Shown: positions 20,761 to 32,661, counted from the first letter of the stretch. The stretch is DNA of 64,000 nucleotides from Mantis religiosa (GCA_030765055.1 CM060950.1:465168995-465232994), one strand, 5' to 3'. Translations and numbers: made by a program. Notes: generated by a model from the letters alone, not told the origin.

Positions 20761-21113
20761 TGGATGGATGGATGGATGGATGGATGGATGGATGGATGGA
20801 TGGATGGATGGATGGATGGATGGATGGATGGATGGATGGATGGATGGGTGGGTGGGTGGGTGGTTGGGTGGATGAATGGATGGATGGATGGACGGACGGA
20901 TGGAAGGACGGACGGACGGATGGATGGATGGACGGACGGAGGGACGGACGGACGGACGGACGGATGGATGGATGGACGGACGGAGGACGGACGGACGGAC
21001 GGATGGATGGACGGACGGACGGATGGACGGACGGACGGACGGACGGATGGATGGACGGACGGACGGACGGACGGAGGGATGGACGGACGGATGGACGGAC
21101 GGACGGACGTGTG
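20757..21113. repeat. (GATG)n/(GACG)n tetranucleotide satellite
   Basis: About 357 bp, first pure GATG and then interspersed GACG and GGTG variants. All long open frames here (Met-Asp-Gly-Trp repeats, Pro-Ser-Val-His repeats) are artefacts. Confidence 0.97.
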
Positions 21114-21199
21114 AAACTTTACTTGTGGAGCTTAAATCCACTGCACTATTCTGCCATATTAGAGGAGATTAATTATTTAATAGTAATTAGAGTTAATTC

Positions 21200-21335
21200 A
21201 ACAGATAGACGGCGGATAGACGGATAGACGGACAGACGGACAGACAGACAGATAGATAAATAAATAAATATATAAATAAATAAATGAATGAGTGAGTGAG
21301 TAAGTAAGTAAGTAAATAAATAAATAAATAGAGCT
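21200..21335. repeat. mixed tetranucleotide repeats
   Basis: Successive GATA/GACA/GACG, AATA, GTGA and AGTA repeats, probably a continuation of the satellite at 20757-21113 with drift of the unit. Confidence 0.85.
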
Positions 21336-21504
21336 TTTTAAGGTTGTAAAAATTCCATTATTACATCATATTAGAAAAAACATAATGGTTAAATAAAAAT
21401 GTTATATTGCATTCAAATGTCACTCTGTTATAAAGTATTGTCGTCAAATCTTATTTTTCAGCTTAGTTTTGTTGATGGCGATAAGCTTACATTATATTCA
21501 TTTT

Positions 21505-21960
21505 ACGCCCGCCTCTGTGTCGTAGGTGTGTCTGCCTCACATTCATGAGGTATCGAGATCATATAAGGAGGAGTTGAGCGAGAGTTATGTGGGGAGGTCC
21601 GATGTTACAGGGTTCCACTTTACGGTGCGTATGTACCGCTCTACAACAAATTGCTACAACAGACCTTGGCGCGAAATGCGACTCTAGGCCACGGAGTATA
21701 AAGTGGCACTAACCCATGTAGCGACCATGACCTCCCTTTTGAAATATTTTATGAATATGTACTATTCATCTAAGTATCAGTATTCCTTAATTTTCGGTGC
21801 AAAGTCGAAACAATACCCAAATACATTTGTATATGTTACCTAAAGTATATGCTACTTTTACTGCTATTAATACAGATCTTTGCCAACCTCTGTAACGTAG
21901 GGATAGCGTGCCTTCCTTAGGTTCAATAGGTCCCCGAGTTGGCATCTAGAGTTATCTGAG
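21505..21960 (+). mobile_element. SINE family 2 heads (two degraded tRNA-like copies)
   Basis: GCCCGCCTCTGTGTCGTAGG (21509) and a second related head near 21890 (GTAACGTAGGGATAGCG) resemble the tRNA-like head at 59195-59255. Box B equivalents are eroded. Confidence 0.5.
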
Positions 21961-21964
21961 CGAG

Positions 21965-22435
21965 GTTATTAAAGGTTTTTTTTGACCTTGTACTGAAAGA
22001 TGAATATTTCGTGACTATAAGCTCTATGAACACTAGACTCATTTGAACATTATTTCATTCATTGTCCGATATGACTTAACCTTGAAGGATTTCTCCTATC
22101 CCGAAATATGACTGGTAACTCTAAGCTCTATGTACCTGGACTCATTTGAACATAATTTCATTCATCGTCCGATATGACAACGTTGAAGGTCTTCCCCCTA
22201 TTTTGAAAGACGAATGGTAACTCTGAGATCTATGTACCCTAGACTCATTTGGAAATCATTTTAGTCATCGTCTGATATGACAACATTGGAGGTTTGCCCA
22301 AGTCCTGAAAGACGAATGTCTGGTAACTCTAAGCTCTATGTACCCTAGACTTATTCCAACAACATTTCATTCATCATCCGTTATGATTTACCGTTGGACG
22401 TTTTCCCTTATCCTGAAAGATGAATGTCTGGTAGT
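21965..22435 (+). repeat. tandem array of the SINE 2 tail, unit about 100-106 bp
   Basis: Four units each contain CTGAAAGA(T/C)GAAT, CTCTATG(T/A)AC and ATTCAT(C/T)GTCCGATATGA, spaced about 105, 100 and 106 bp. The unit is the 3' half of SINE family 2. Confidence 0.8.
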
Positions 22436-22441
22436 ATTATA

Positions 22442-22450
22442 CTACCTATA

Positions 22451-22504
<54 letters not shown>
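22442..22504. repeat. (CA)n microsatellite
   Basis: About 62 bp of CA at the start of unit 1. The equivalent site in unit 2 (25434-25500) is a degenerate CA/CG run. Confidence 0.9.
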
Positions 22505-22506
<2 letters not shown>

Positions 22507-22967
22507 TGCACAACCTATTTTCCGTGAAATCATTATATCAAATTCTTGGGTGGAATGCAATACCTCCCTTACTTATTATATATCAAAATCAAATCAACCC
22601 GTGAACAAAGTACTGCAACCCCGACTGCCGGACTCACACCTGCTGTGCAAGATAGAGGTGGGCGATCATCTAACCAATACGGGGAGGAGATGTAGTCTGC
22701 ATCTTGGCATCCCCAGCCGGAAAGTTGCCTTATGCAACTAGGACTGCTACCTAGTGTATCTCTTCACTTTCCTCAAGATGTGAGTGGGCAACACTCCTAT
22801 AACTGGGACTTAAAATCTGCATTCCACAGGGATGGAATCAAACCCAGGCACATTCCATGGTAGGGTACCAAGGCATGATGTCTTAACCCATTATGCCTCG
22901 GTGCAGTATACTTATTATATAATTCAGAAAAAAGTGATATCTAGTGCAAAGTAATAAATTGGTAGAT

Positions 22968-23465
22968 AGAGTCAATCTGAAAAATTCAATGTCATGGTTA
23001 GGATTTAAAACACGGGTCTTCTGGTTTCCCTCCAGTCACTCTTTAGTCATTCATCTACAATGGCCAACGTCCCATCATAACATTAAATTTTCAAGTTGAG
23101 TCATATATTTTTTCCAGTAAACCACTAGGGCTCTCGTATTTGACATACACTGTTTGTGGCGACTTACTGTCGCAAGTACTTGAGTCCCAGGCTTCATCGA
23201 TAAACTCTTATTATTTAAGTTAATTGATGGAAATTAGTAGATGCTTAGCACTGGCTAAGGTTTTGTACTTACAATAGCATGTCGCCACAAACAGCGTATC
23301 ACGAATACGAGAGAGTCTAGTGGTTTACCAGTTTTAATGTCATAATGGCACGTTGACTATGGTAGCTCAATGGGTAATTGAGACTGGTCGCAAACCAGGA
23401 GATCTATGGTTAAAATTCCGGCCATGGTATTGAATTTTTCATTTGACTCAATGTATAAACTGTAT
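22968..23465. mobile_element. palindromic SINE 1 pair (unit 1)
   Basis: Left arm: minus-strand tRNA-like SINE (box A TAGCTCAATGGGTA type, box B GGTTCAAATCC type, both eroded). Right arm: the same sequence on plus (GGTAGCTCAATGGGTAATTG near 23362). The shared 3' sequence meets in the middle around GTTAATTGATGGAAATTAG. Confidence 0.75.
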
Positions 23466-24463
23466 TTTAGAACATTAAAAATAATAATCTCAATATTGTA
23501 TCACATAATTAAGTCAGATCTATAGAAGTGCAGGTTTTGAATAATGTTACCTATGTGTTTAAGGCATTCTGTCTAGGATGAAAAGATTATTACAAATACT
23601 GGTTATTTTATTTAGAACTTGCACTCCTTTCGTTTGTTTGTTAGTTTTCAAAATGAGTGGGTAGGTCCAGCAGTAGTCCATGCACAAGCGTGATCAGGTG
23701 ATAATGCAGTTATCTGCATTACCTACTGAAGTAGTGTTTTTGTTAACTGCCACTTAAAACATGAAAAAGCGCCCTATTCAGTAACTATCCCCAAAATTTC
23801 CTTGATAATTTGATATTAATATGTGCTCTAGATCTCTTGCTCATGATGCTAATATATGATTGTGCTGATATAAAACGTAACCTGTATTTCTTATATCTGC
23901 AAAGAAACTTTCATAAAAATTCAAAGAATATGCCAAACAATAGTAGACTTCTTTCCATAATCCATTTAATAGACAACTTTGTAACTTTATGTGAAAAGAT
24001 TTCAGCAATAAGACTGACATAATCTCAAAATGTAAAATAATAAAGATGACCCTATCGACACTTTGAGGCTTTTCTCTGGAGCATTAAATTTTATTGCTTT
24101 TCCTGATAAAGGTTGTTGCCAAGCGAAACTCTTAGTTTATCTTCATTACTAAAATCATTCCCAAAATGGATCACAGCTTAATACAAATATATTTAAAATA
24201 AACTATGTGTTTTGACAAGATCTACATATTTTGTGTAGTAAGATTTTGTCTACCAGTTTTTGCTAAAGTCATTCATATGGCAGAGACATTCTGAGTACAT
24301 TTGCAAAATATTCAGGATATACATTTCATTTATAAGAGATGATCTAAAACATGGTATTTGAATTGAAATTATTAGTGCCAGTTTTGAGAAAATGGAAATT
24401 TAGAAAAAGTTTCCATTAAGGCAGTCTGTGATTGATGTGCAATCTGGAAATTATTTATTTGTA

Positions 24464-25359
24464 CGAAGGCTGTTCAATAAATATTGATCACAATTTTTTT
24501 TGACAACATAAAACCTTTACTCATCCTGAGAATTTTGAAATTTGTTCTCAAAGTAGTCTTCCCTGAGTGCGATGCACTTGTCCCAGCATTTCTATCAGTC
24601 TTCAAACACATGTTGGAAACCATTTTTTGAGAGATCCTTCAAAATCCCCTCCGTAGCCTTCACCACTGCTTCTGATGATAGATAATGCCTCCAAAGAAGG
24701 CGCTTCTTCAAGTTAGGGAATAGAAAAAAGTCACATGCCGCTAAATCCAGGATTAAGGGAGGCTGAGTGATGGACTTCCCATTGATATATGCATTGGCAA
24801 TATGCAGCCACGCATTATCATGGTGTAGCATCCAGCCTGCTTCAAGGAAATGTGGTCTTTTGCCCCTATTATGGACTTGAAATGTTTTCAGGACATCCCT
24901 GTAGTATTATCCAGTTACTGATGTGTGTGCAGGTACAATATGCACATAAACCATTCCATGAATATCAATGAATGAGATGACCATAACTTTCCCAGCAGAA
25001 GCAACCTCTTTTGCTTTTTTGGGTGTTGGTGATGAAAGAGATATCCACACTGAGCTTTGCTGTTTGCTCTCAGGATCAAATTGATGTAGCCAAGTTTGAT
25101 CAGCAGTGATTGTGTTTGAAAGAAACTCCGGATTATCCTCTAACATCATCTTTAACTACATGTTACCCCATTGCTGCAGTAGGCGATACTGAACATGTCT
25201 GAACTTGCCTGGTTCTCACAGGCGATACCAAGAGTACTTACAATGAAACTACTATGGCATGTTTGTTTCACATTAAGCTAACAGAATATAAGATTGAATT
25301 TTAGTGCAAAAATTATCACCACAAAAAAAATATGATTATGCTTTATTCAACAGTCCTCG
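24464..25359 (-). mobile_element. mariner element, unit 1
   Basis: About 896 bp between TA dinucleotides with terminal repeats CGAAGGCTGTTCAATAA and, inverted, CGAGGACTGTTGAATAA. The minus frame has TADQTWLHQFDPES (first Asp in ADQ), then LHHDNAWLHIANAY and a third Asp region LILDLAACDFFLFPNL. The N-terminal helix-turn-helix half is missing. Stops and frameshifts interrupt it. Confidence 0.8.
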
Positions 25360-25974
25360 TACAGCCAAAAACATACAGACTTTAATATCAAGTGTAGTAT
25401 TTCATTACCTTTTAGAATTATACTACTTACAGACAGACACACACACACGCATGCGCACGCACACTAGCACGCACACGCACACACAGACACACAGTTGCAC
25501 AACCTGTTTTCTATGAAATCCTGATATCAAATTCTTGCGCGAAACGCAATAACTCCCCTACTTATTATATATCAAAATCAAATCAAGCCGTGGCCCAAGG
25601 ACTGCCAACCGACTACCGGACTCACACGTGCAATGCAAGGTAGAGGTGGGCGATCATCGAACCAATATGGGGAGGAGATGTGGTCAGCAGCTTGGCAGCA
25701 CCAGCCGGAAAGTTGGCTTATGCAACTAGGGCTGCCACCTCCTGTATCTACTCACTGTCCTCAAGATGTGAGTGGGCAACACTCCTATACCTGGAATTTA
25801 AGATCTGCATTCCCCTGGGATGGTATCAAACCCAAGCACATTCCATGGTGGGTAACAAGGAATGATGCCTTAACCCATTATGCCTATTTGCAGTATACTT
25901 ATTATATAAAAAAAGTAATATCTTGTGCAATGTTATATATTGGTATATAGAGTTAAACTGAAAAATTTAATGCC

Positions 25975-26640
25975 ATCTTTGGGATTTAAAACACTAATCT
26001 CCTGGTATTTGAGTTTGATTTATGAGTCATTATGTTTACATTCAAACTTCACTTACTTGTGAAGTTTGAGTGTAAACATAGTGACTCATAAATCAAACTC
26101 AAATATGAAGCATACTTCACTGTTAATAATGCTTCTACTTTTAATATTTATACTGATCTCCTGGTTTCCCTCCAGTCCCTCTTAAGTCATTGAGCTACAA
26201 TGGCGAACATGCCATCATGACATTGAATTCTCAAGTGGACTCATATATTTTCCCGTTAAACCACTAGGGCTCTCGTATTGGACACACGCTGTTTATGGCA
26301 ACTTATTATCGCAAGTTCTTGAGTCCCAGGCTTCATCGCTCAACTCTTATTATTTAAGTTAATTGATGGAAATTAGTAGATGCTTAATGCTAGCCATATA
26401 TTGGCTAAGGTTTTGTACTTACGATAGCATGTCGCCACAAACAGGGTATCCCGAATACGAGAGGATCTATTGGTTTAACAGGAAAATATAAATGTGAGTC
26501 ATTTGGAGGTTTTAATGTCATGATGGCACGTTGGCTGTGTTAGCTCAACGGGTAAAGGCTACTGGGCTCAAACCAACATATCTATGGGTAAATTCCCGGC
26601 CATGGTATTGAATTTTTCATGTTGACTCAATGTATAAACT
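25975..26640. mobile_element. palindromic SINE 1 pair (unit 2)
   Basis: As in unit 1, a minus arm then a plus arm. The plus head has TTAGCTCAACGGGTAAAGG near 26540. The minus arm is split by the hairpin at 26008-26155. Confidence 0.7.
26008..26155. repeat. near-perfect long hairpin inserted in SINE 1
   Basis: Arms of about 47 bp (26008-26054 and 26058-26105), with one or two mismatches, separated by only a few bases. The site is flanked by CTAATCTCCTGG and CTGATCTCCTGG, an imperfect 12-bp duplication of the SINE sequence. Confidence 0.8.
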
Positions 26641-27411
26641 GTATTTTAAAACCTTAAAAACAATAATCTCAATATTGTAACAGATAAATAAGACATATTT
26701 ATAGGAGTGCAGGTTTTGAATAATGTTACCTATGTGTTTACTGGCATTCTTTATAGGATGGAAATATTATTAAAAATGTTGGTTATGTTTTTTAGAACTT
26801 GCACTCCATTTGATTGTTTTGTGTTTTCAAAAAGAGTGGGTAAGGCCAGCAGTAGACCATGCACCAGGTTCAATCAGTTGATAATGCAGTTATCTGCATT
26901 ACCTGCTGAAGAAGTTTTTTTTTTTTTTTTAACTGCTACTAAAAACGTGAAAAAGTGTCCTATGCAACAACTATCCCCAAAATTTACTTGACATATTTGA
27001 CATTGATATGTGCTCTAGACCTCTTGTTCATGGTGCTAATATATGTTTGTGCTGATATAAAACTTTAACTGTACTTTTTATATCTCCAAAGTAAAGTTTC
27101 ATAAAAAGACAAAGAATATGCCAAACAATAGTGGACTTCTTTGCACAATCCATTGTGATATAGAACTTTGTAACTTTATGTGAAAAGATTTCAGCAATAA
27201 GACTGGCATAATCTCAGAATGTAAAATAATAAAGATGACCCTATCGACACATTGAGGCTTTCACTGGAGTGTTAATTTATATTGCTTTGCCAGTTATAAA
27301 GGTTGTTGCCAAACAAAACTCTTAGTTTATCTTCATTACTTAAATCATTCCCAAAATGGATCGCAGATAAATACAAATGTATTTAAAATAAACTATGTGT
27401 TTTGACAAGAT

Positions 27412-28148
27412 AGATAGATAGATAGATAGTTTTATTCACCTTAGGAATATACAATATTCATGGCTTCGTCAAATTTGTACCCATAAGAATAATACATTTC
27501 TTATGAGTAATACAATTATGAATAATACAATAGTAATTAAATAATACAATAGTAGTTAAATAATACAATAGTGATTAAAGTAATGCAGTAGTAATTAACA
27601 AAATAATAATACAAATAGTAATTAAGAATAAGGCAACTTAAGTCACATAATAGTTTAATGTATTACATTTTTAAGAAGTAGGCTGTAAGAGACATAATTT
27701 TTACCAAAAAAAAATCAATATTTACTTTATTATTTAATTTTACTTCTTAGAAACTCATCTGTTGTCTGTGACATTACTTTTAGTAGGATATTTTTTACGG
27801 CTTTTCTGAATATTACAAGTATCACCTCCGAAGTTGCACAGGTATTTATTCACAAACATCATTTTAGGAAGCATTGATATGTTGATCATGTTTTAAGTAT
27901 TCTTCCACTGAATAATAGCAACCTTCTCTTAAAAATGATTTTACAGACAGTTTAAACCTTTTTTCCGATGTTATACTTTTAATGCCATCGGGTAGTTTGT
28001 TGTATAATAATACTGCTTTATGTTCAAAGCTATGTGTGAATAAAGTTGTATTGTGGCTTATAATGCGTAGATCTAATTTACTTCTTGTATTATGTGTATG
28101 TACCTGCGAATTTGTTTCAAATTGAGCAAGTACAATTCTTGTCCTACA
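27412..28148 (-). mobile_element. LINE 3' end nested in unit 2
   Basis: The minus frame ending near 27864 encodes HTHNTRSKLDLRIISHNTTL, AVLLYNKLPDGIKSI and KLSVKSFLREGCYYSVEEYL, the C-terminal end of a Jockey/CR1-like RT. It is homologous to the copy at 39068-39703. The element ends in a (TATC)n-type tail (GATAGATAGATAG at 27411-27430 on plus). Unit 1 shows the uninterrupted target (TTTTGACAAGATCTACATAT). Confidence 0.8.
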
Positions 28149-28393
28149 TCTACATATCTTGCGTAGTAGGATTTTGTCTACCAATTTTTGCTAAGGTCAT
28201 CCATAAGGCAGAGACCTTCTAAGGTCATTCCAAAATATTCAAGATATACATTTCATTTCTAATGAAATGATCTAAAACATGGTATATGAATTAAAATTAT
28301 TAGTGCCAGTTTTGAGAAAATGGAAATTTAGAAAAAGGTTCCATATAATGGCAGTCTGTGATTGATGGGCATTCTGGAAATTCTTTATTTGTG

Positions 28394-29199
28394 GGAAGGC
28401 TGTTCAGTAAAGATTGATCACAAATTTTTTTTCGACAACATAACTTTATTCATCCTCATAATTTTGATATTCCTTCTCAAAGTAGTCTCCCCTGATTGCA
28501 ATGCACTTGTCCTAGAATTTCCATCAGTCTGCAAACACATGCTGAAAACACTTTTTGAGAGATGCTTCAAAATTCCCTCCGCATCCTTCACCACTGCTTC
28601 TGATGGTGGATAATGCCTCCCACGAAGGTGTTTCATCAAGTAAGGGAATAGAAAAAGCTCCCAAGGAGCTAAATCTGGACTACAGGGAGGGTGAGGGATG
28701 GACTTCACATTGATTTTTGCATTGGCAATATGCCACTGCTCGTTATTATGGTGCTGCATCTAGCCTGTTTCATGGAAAAGTGGTATTTTGCGCCTGATAT
28801 GGACTTGCAATGTTTTCAGGACATCCTGTCGTATTGTCCAGTTACTGCTATGTGTGCAGGTACAACGTGCACATACACCATTCCATGAACAGCAAAGAAT
28901 GAGATGACCAAAACTTTCCCAGCAGAAGCAACCACTTTTGCTTTTTTGGGGTCAGTGATGAAGGAGATTTCACCGTGAGTTTTGCTCTATGCTCTTAGGC
29001 TCAAAATGATGTAGCCAAGTTTCATCAGCAGTGATTACGTTTGAAAGAAACTCCGGATATTCCTCTAACATCAACTTTAACTGCATGTTACCTCCATTGC
29101 AGCTGTAGGCGATACTGGACATGTCTGAACTTGCCTGCTTCTCACAGGCGGGAACCAAGAGTACTTACAATGAAAATACTATGTGTTTATTTCACATTT
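28394..29199 (-). mobile_element. mariner element, unit 2, truncated
   Basis: The left terminal repeat is GAAGGCTGTTCAGTAAAG. The minus frame has TADETWLHHFEPKS, MQHHNNEQWHIANAKINVKS (the second Asp is Asn) and CSPDLAPWELFLFPYL. The right terminal repeat and TA are missing because the unit boundary cuts the element. Confidence 0.75.
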
Positions 29200-29204
29200 G
29201 TACG

Positions 29205-29440
29205 TACAATAGCATGTCGCCACAAGCAAGGTATCACAAATACGAGAGACAATAGTGGTTTACCGGGAAATTACATATATGAGTCAATTGGTGGTTTTAA
29301 TGTCATGATGGCATGTTGGCTATTGTAGCTCAATGGATAATTGTGACTGGGCGCAAACCAGGAGATCTATGGTTAAAATCCTGGCCATGGCATTGAATAT
29401 TTCATGTTGACTCAATGTATAAAATGTATTTTAGATCATT
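29205..29440 (+). mobile_element. SINE 1, plus arm only (unit 3)
   Basis: Head TGTAGCTCAATGGATAATTG (about 29325) and GGTTAAAATCCTGGCC as a degraded box B. Confidence 0.65.
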
Positions 29441-30436
29441 AAAAATAATACTCTCAATATTGTAACAGATCAATAAGACAAATTTATAGGAGTGCAGGTT
29501 TTGAATAATGTTACCTATGAGTTTAATGGCATTCTTTCTAGGATGAAAATATTATTAAAAATATTGGTTATTTTATTTAGAATTTGCACTCCTTTCGTTT
29601 GTTTTTTAGTTTTCAAAAGCAGTGGTTAGCGCCAGCAGTAGTCCATGCACCAGGTGTGATCGGTTGATAATGCAGTTATCTGCATTGCCTACTGAAGTAG
29701 CTTTTTCTTTTCTTAACTGTCACTAAAATCATGAAAAAGCGCCTTATTCAGCAACTATCCCCCAAATTTACTTGAGAATTTGATATTGATATGTGCTCTA
29801 GACCTCTTGTTCATGATGCTAATATATGATTGTGCGGATATAAAACATAACCTGTATTTCTTATATCTGCAAAGAAACTTTCTTAAAAATTCAAAGAATA
29901 TGCCAAACAATAGTAGACTTCTTTCCATAATCCATTTAATAGAGAACTTTGTAACTTTATGTGAAAAGATTTCGGCAATAAGACTGGCAAAATCTCAAAA
30001 TGTAAAATAATAAAGATGACCCTATCGACACTTTGAGGCTTTTCTCTGGAGCATTAAATTTTATTGCTTTCCCTGATAAAGGTTGTTGCCAAGCGAAACT
30101 CTTAGTTTATCTTCATTACTAAAATCATTCCCAAAATGGATCACAGCTTAATACAAATATATTTAAAATAATCTATGTGTTTTGACAAGATCTACATATT
30201 TTGTGTACTAAGTTTTTGTCTACCAGTTTTTGATAAGGTCATCCATAAGGTAGAGACCTTCTGAGCACATTCACAAAATATTCAAGATATACATTTCATT
30301 TCATATGAGATGATCTAGAACATGGTATTTAAATTGAAATCATTAGTGCCAGTTTTGAGAAAATAGAAATTTATAAAAAGGTTCCATATAAAGGCAGCCT
30401 GCGATTGATGGGCATTCTAGAAATTCTTTATTTGTA

Positions 30437-31324
30437 CGAAGGCTGTTCACTAAATATTGATCACAATTTTTTTTTTCGACAACATACCTTTACTCATCCT
30501 CATTTTGATATTCCTTCTCAAAGTAGTCTGCCCTGAGTGTGATGCACTTGTCCCAGCTTTTCTAAGAGTCTTCAAGCACATGCTGGAAACCATTTTTTGA
30601 GAGATCCTTCAAAATCCCATCCACAGCCTTCATCACTGCCTCTGATGATGGATAATGCATCCAACGAAGGCATTTCTTCCAGTTAGGGAATAGAAAAAAA
30701 TACACATGCGGCTACATCCGGACTACAGGGAGGGTGAGGGATGGACTTCACATTAATTTTTGCATTGGCAATATGTGGCCACGCATTATCGTGGTGCAGC
30801 ATCCAGCCTATATCGTGGAAATGTGGTCTTTTGCGCCTATTATGGACTTGCAATGTTTTCAGGACATCCCTGTAGTATTGCCCAGTTACTGTTGTGTGTG
30901 CAGGTACAACATGCTGATAAACCATTCCATGAATATCAAAGAATGAGATGACCATAACTTTCCCAGCAGAAGCTCTTTTGGGGGTTGGTGATGAAGGAGA
31001 TTTCCACACTGAGCTTTGCTGTATGCTCTCAGGATCAAAATGATGTAGCCAAGTCTCATCAGCAGTGATTACGTTAGAAAGAAATTCCGGATCTTCCTCT
31101 AACATCAACTTTAACTGCATGTTACCTCCATTGCAGCGGTAGGCGATACTGAACATGTCTGAACTTGCCTGGTTCTCACAGGCAGGAACCAAGAGTACTT
31201 ACAATTAAACTGCTACGGCGTGATTGTTTCACATTAAGCTAACAGAATATAATAAGACTGAATTTTAGTTCGAAAAATTATGACGTTAAAAATAATATGA
31301 TCATATCTTATTGAACAGCCCTCG
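30437..31324 (-). mobile_element. mariner element, unit 3 (best preserved)
   Basis: 888 bp between TA dinucleotides, with terminal repeats CGAAGGCTGTTCACTAA and inverted CGAGGGCTGTTCAATAA. A minus frame of 169 codons (31192-30683) carries the first two catalytic sites, TADETWLHHFDPES and LHHDNAWPHIANAK. The third, CSPDVAACVFF, has Val where the family has Asp (PCDFF). The N-terminal DNA-binding half is absent in all three copies, so they derive from one already deleted element. Confidence 0.85.
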
Positions 31325-31401
31325 TACAGCACAAAACAAACAGAACTTTAATATCAAGTGTAGTATTTAATTACCTTTATGTTTTAGAATTATACTACCT
31401 A

Positions 31402-31440
31402 GGTGTTTTAAGGCCCGTGGACAGCGAGGACATTTGGGCC
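31402..31440 (-). mobile_element. LINE 3' tail fragment, minus strand
   Basis: Reverse complement of the GGCCC-bounded hairpin found at 4328-4384, slightly diverged (CTCGCTGTCCACGGGCC). It lies at the right edge of unit 3. Confidence 0.65.
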
Positions 31441-31449
31441 TAAAATACA

Positions 31450-31800
31450 GTGAAAAGGACCAGATTTGTGGGAAGACAACTCATGGATTCTGAACCACGA
31501 TAATGGCACCAACTCATTATGATCGAATTTCTGGCCAAAACTCAACAAATATTATCACACCAGGATATTCATCTGATCTGGCTCCAGCTGACTTCTTTCT
31601 CTTTGCAAAACTTGTTACCACTTCGAGGCAGCCGTTTTCAGTCGATACAAGATATACAGGAGAATTCATTGTAAAATAGCAAAACACCTTTAAGATGCAC
31701 TAACACACTGGCACCCTGTAAACAAACTAGATGACAGATGACAATCAAACTCCATGTGGGTATAGAGGAAAGATGTACCAACTTAGCGACAACAGTATTT
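31450..31800 (+). pseudogene. mariner transposase C-terminal half, different subfamily
   Basis: The + strand gives NHDNGTNSL (second Asp region), NKYYHTRIFI and, in another frame, SGSSxLLSLCKTCYH and RYKIYRRIHCKIA. The pattern follows HDNAxxH, SPDLAPADFFLFPKL and F-S-I-x-D-I-Q-E-N-S of mariners. Many frameshifts are present. It is not the subfamily found in the tandem units. Confidence 0.55.
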
Positions 31801-31804
31801 TGAA

Positions 31805-32380
31805 TTCCCTCTTATACAAGAATTTTGTATGATCAATTGCCGGTACTTTGACACAGTATGATCTCTGAATGACCAATCTCAACATATCAGTGGAGATGGA
31901 TATTTAATATATTTACATTCTGTACAGAATCTATTTATGTGAATTTGCTTGCTATTTAACAGTGAAATTCATTAATTCTAAGCTAACCCTTTCAGTCACA
32001 GTGTGCATTATAATGGACATTAGCATTTTTGCCCTATTTTATAATGATTTTAATGGTTTTTTATGCCATATTCTTGTTATACTGTCCTTAACCAATTAAA
32101 CACATGTATTTGAGATGTTCTGAATTGTACAAAATTATATTTTTTACAATGTGTATTGTAGTGTTATTTTTTAATTAAGAAGAGAAGCAAAATCCATGCA
32201 ACTGCAGTCAAATGATCCCCATCATCATCCACATATGCCATCATACCAATTATTGGAGAAACTAATCTATTTGCGATGCAAGAATATTTTCTAAGTCCAA
32301 AGGTGCTCATATGCACATGCGCAAGCAGACAATCAGCTGTTTTGGCGTTGCCGCCAACATGAGAGAGATATGTAACACTT
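31805..32380. other. 5' side of Merlin element, otherwise unassigned
   Basis: AT-rich. The last 40 bp lead into the Merlin frame. No terminal inverted repeat could be fixed. Confidence 0.35.
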
Positions 32381-32390
32381 GTAGCCAACC

Positions 32391-32646
32391 GGCCACGCCG
32401 TGGCTCAGTGGTTAGACCGCTTGGCTCACACCAAGGCAGCCCGGGTTCGATCCCAGGTGACCGCAAAGTGAGATTTGTGGTGGACAACACGGCGTTGGGG
32501 CGGGTTTTCTCCAGGACCTCCGGTTTCCCCCGCCATCTCATTCCACCGGTGCTCCATCTTCATCTCATGCATCATCATTGTCACCGCCTGCGGTGCCGTA
32601 TGTAGTAAAAGCGGGCTTTAAACACTACACATTTCTTTTTATTTTT
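32391..32646 (+). mobile_element. SINE family 3 (tRNA-derived), full insertion
   Basis: 256 bp with a head GGCCACGCCGTGGCTCAGTG. Box A is TGGCTCAGTGG and box B is GGTTCGATCCC. A GC-rich body follows, then a T-rich end. It is flanked by TTGTAGCCAACC at 32379-32390 and 32647-32658, a perfect 12-bp target duplication. Little decay is seen. The promoter boxes look functional. Confidence 0.9.
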
Positions 32647-32661
32647 TTGTAGCCAACCTCT

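Larger units (their letters stand above)
22430..25415 (+). repeat. segmental tandem repeat, unit 1 (about 3.0 kb)
   Basis: Begins at ATTATACTACCTATAGAC with a (CA)n run, then a shared block around GGTGGGCGATCATC, palindromic SINE 1 arms, a spacer and a mariner relic. It ends where ATTATACTACTTACAGAC starts unit 2. Unit 2 (25416-29200) and unit 3 (29201-31393) repeat the same order. Confidence 0.85.
25416..29200 (+). repeat. segmental tandem repeat, unit 2 (LINE inserted)
   Basis: Same order as unit 1, expanded by a hairpin insertion (26008-26155) and a LINE 3' end (27412-28148). Its right end is cut inside the mariner tail at about 29200, where SINE sequence of unit 3 begins. Confidence 0.85.
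29201..31393 (+). repeat. segmental tandem repeat, unit 3 (lacks first 0.8 kb)
   Basis: Starts inside the SINE plus arm (GTACGTACAATAGCATGTCG) and then follows units 1 and 2 to the end (GTTTTAGAATTATACTACCT). Confidence 0.85.

Noticed and set aside
20630..21230. Several overlapping 80-157-codon frames
   Set aside because: All follow from the GATG/GACG tetranucleotide repeat, which is open in several frames.
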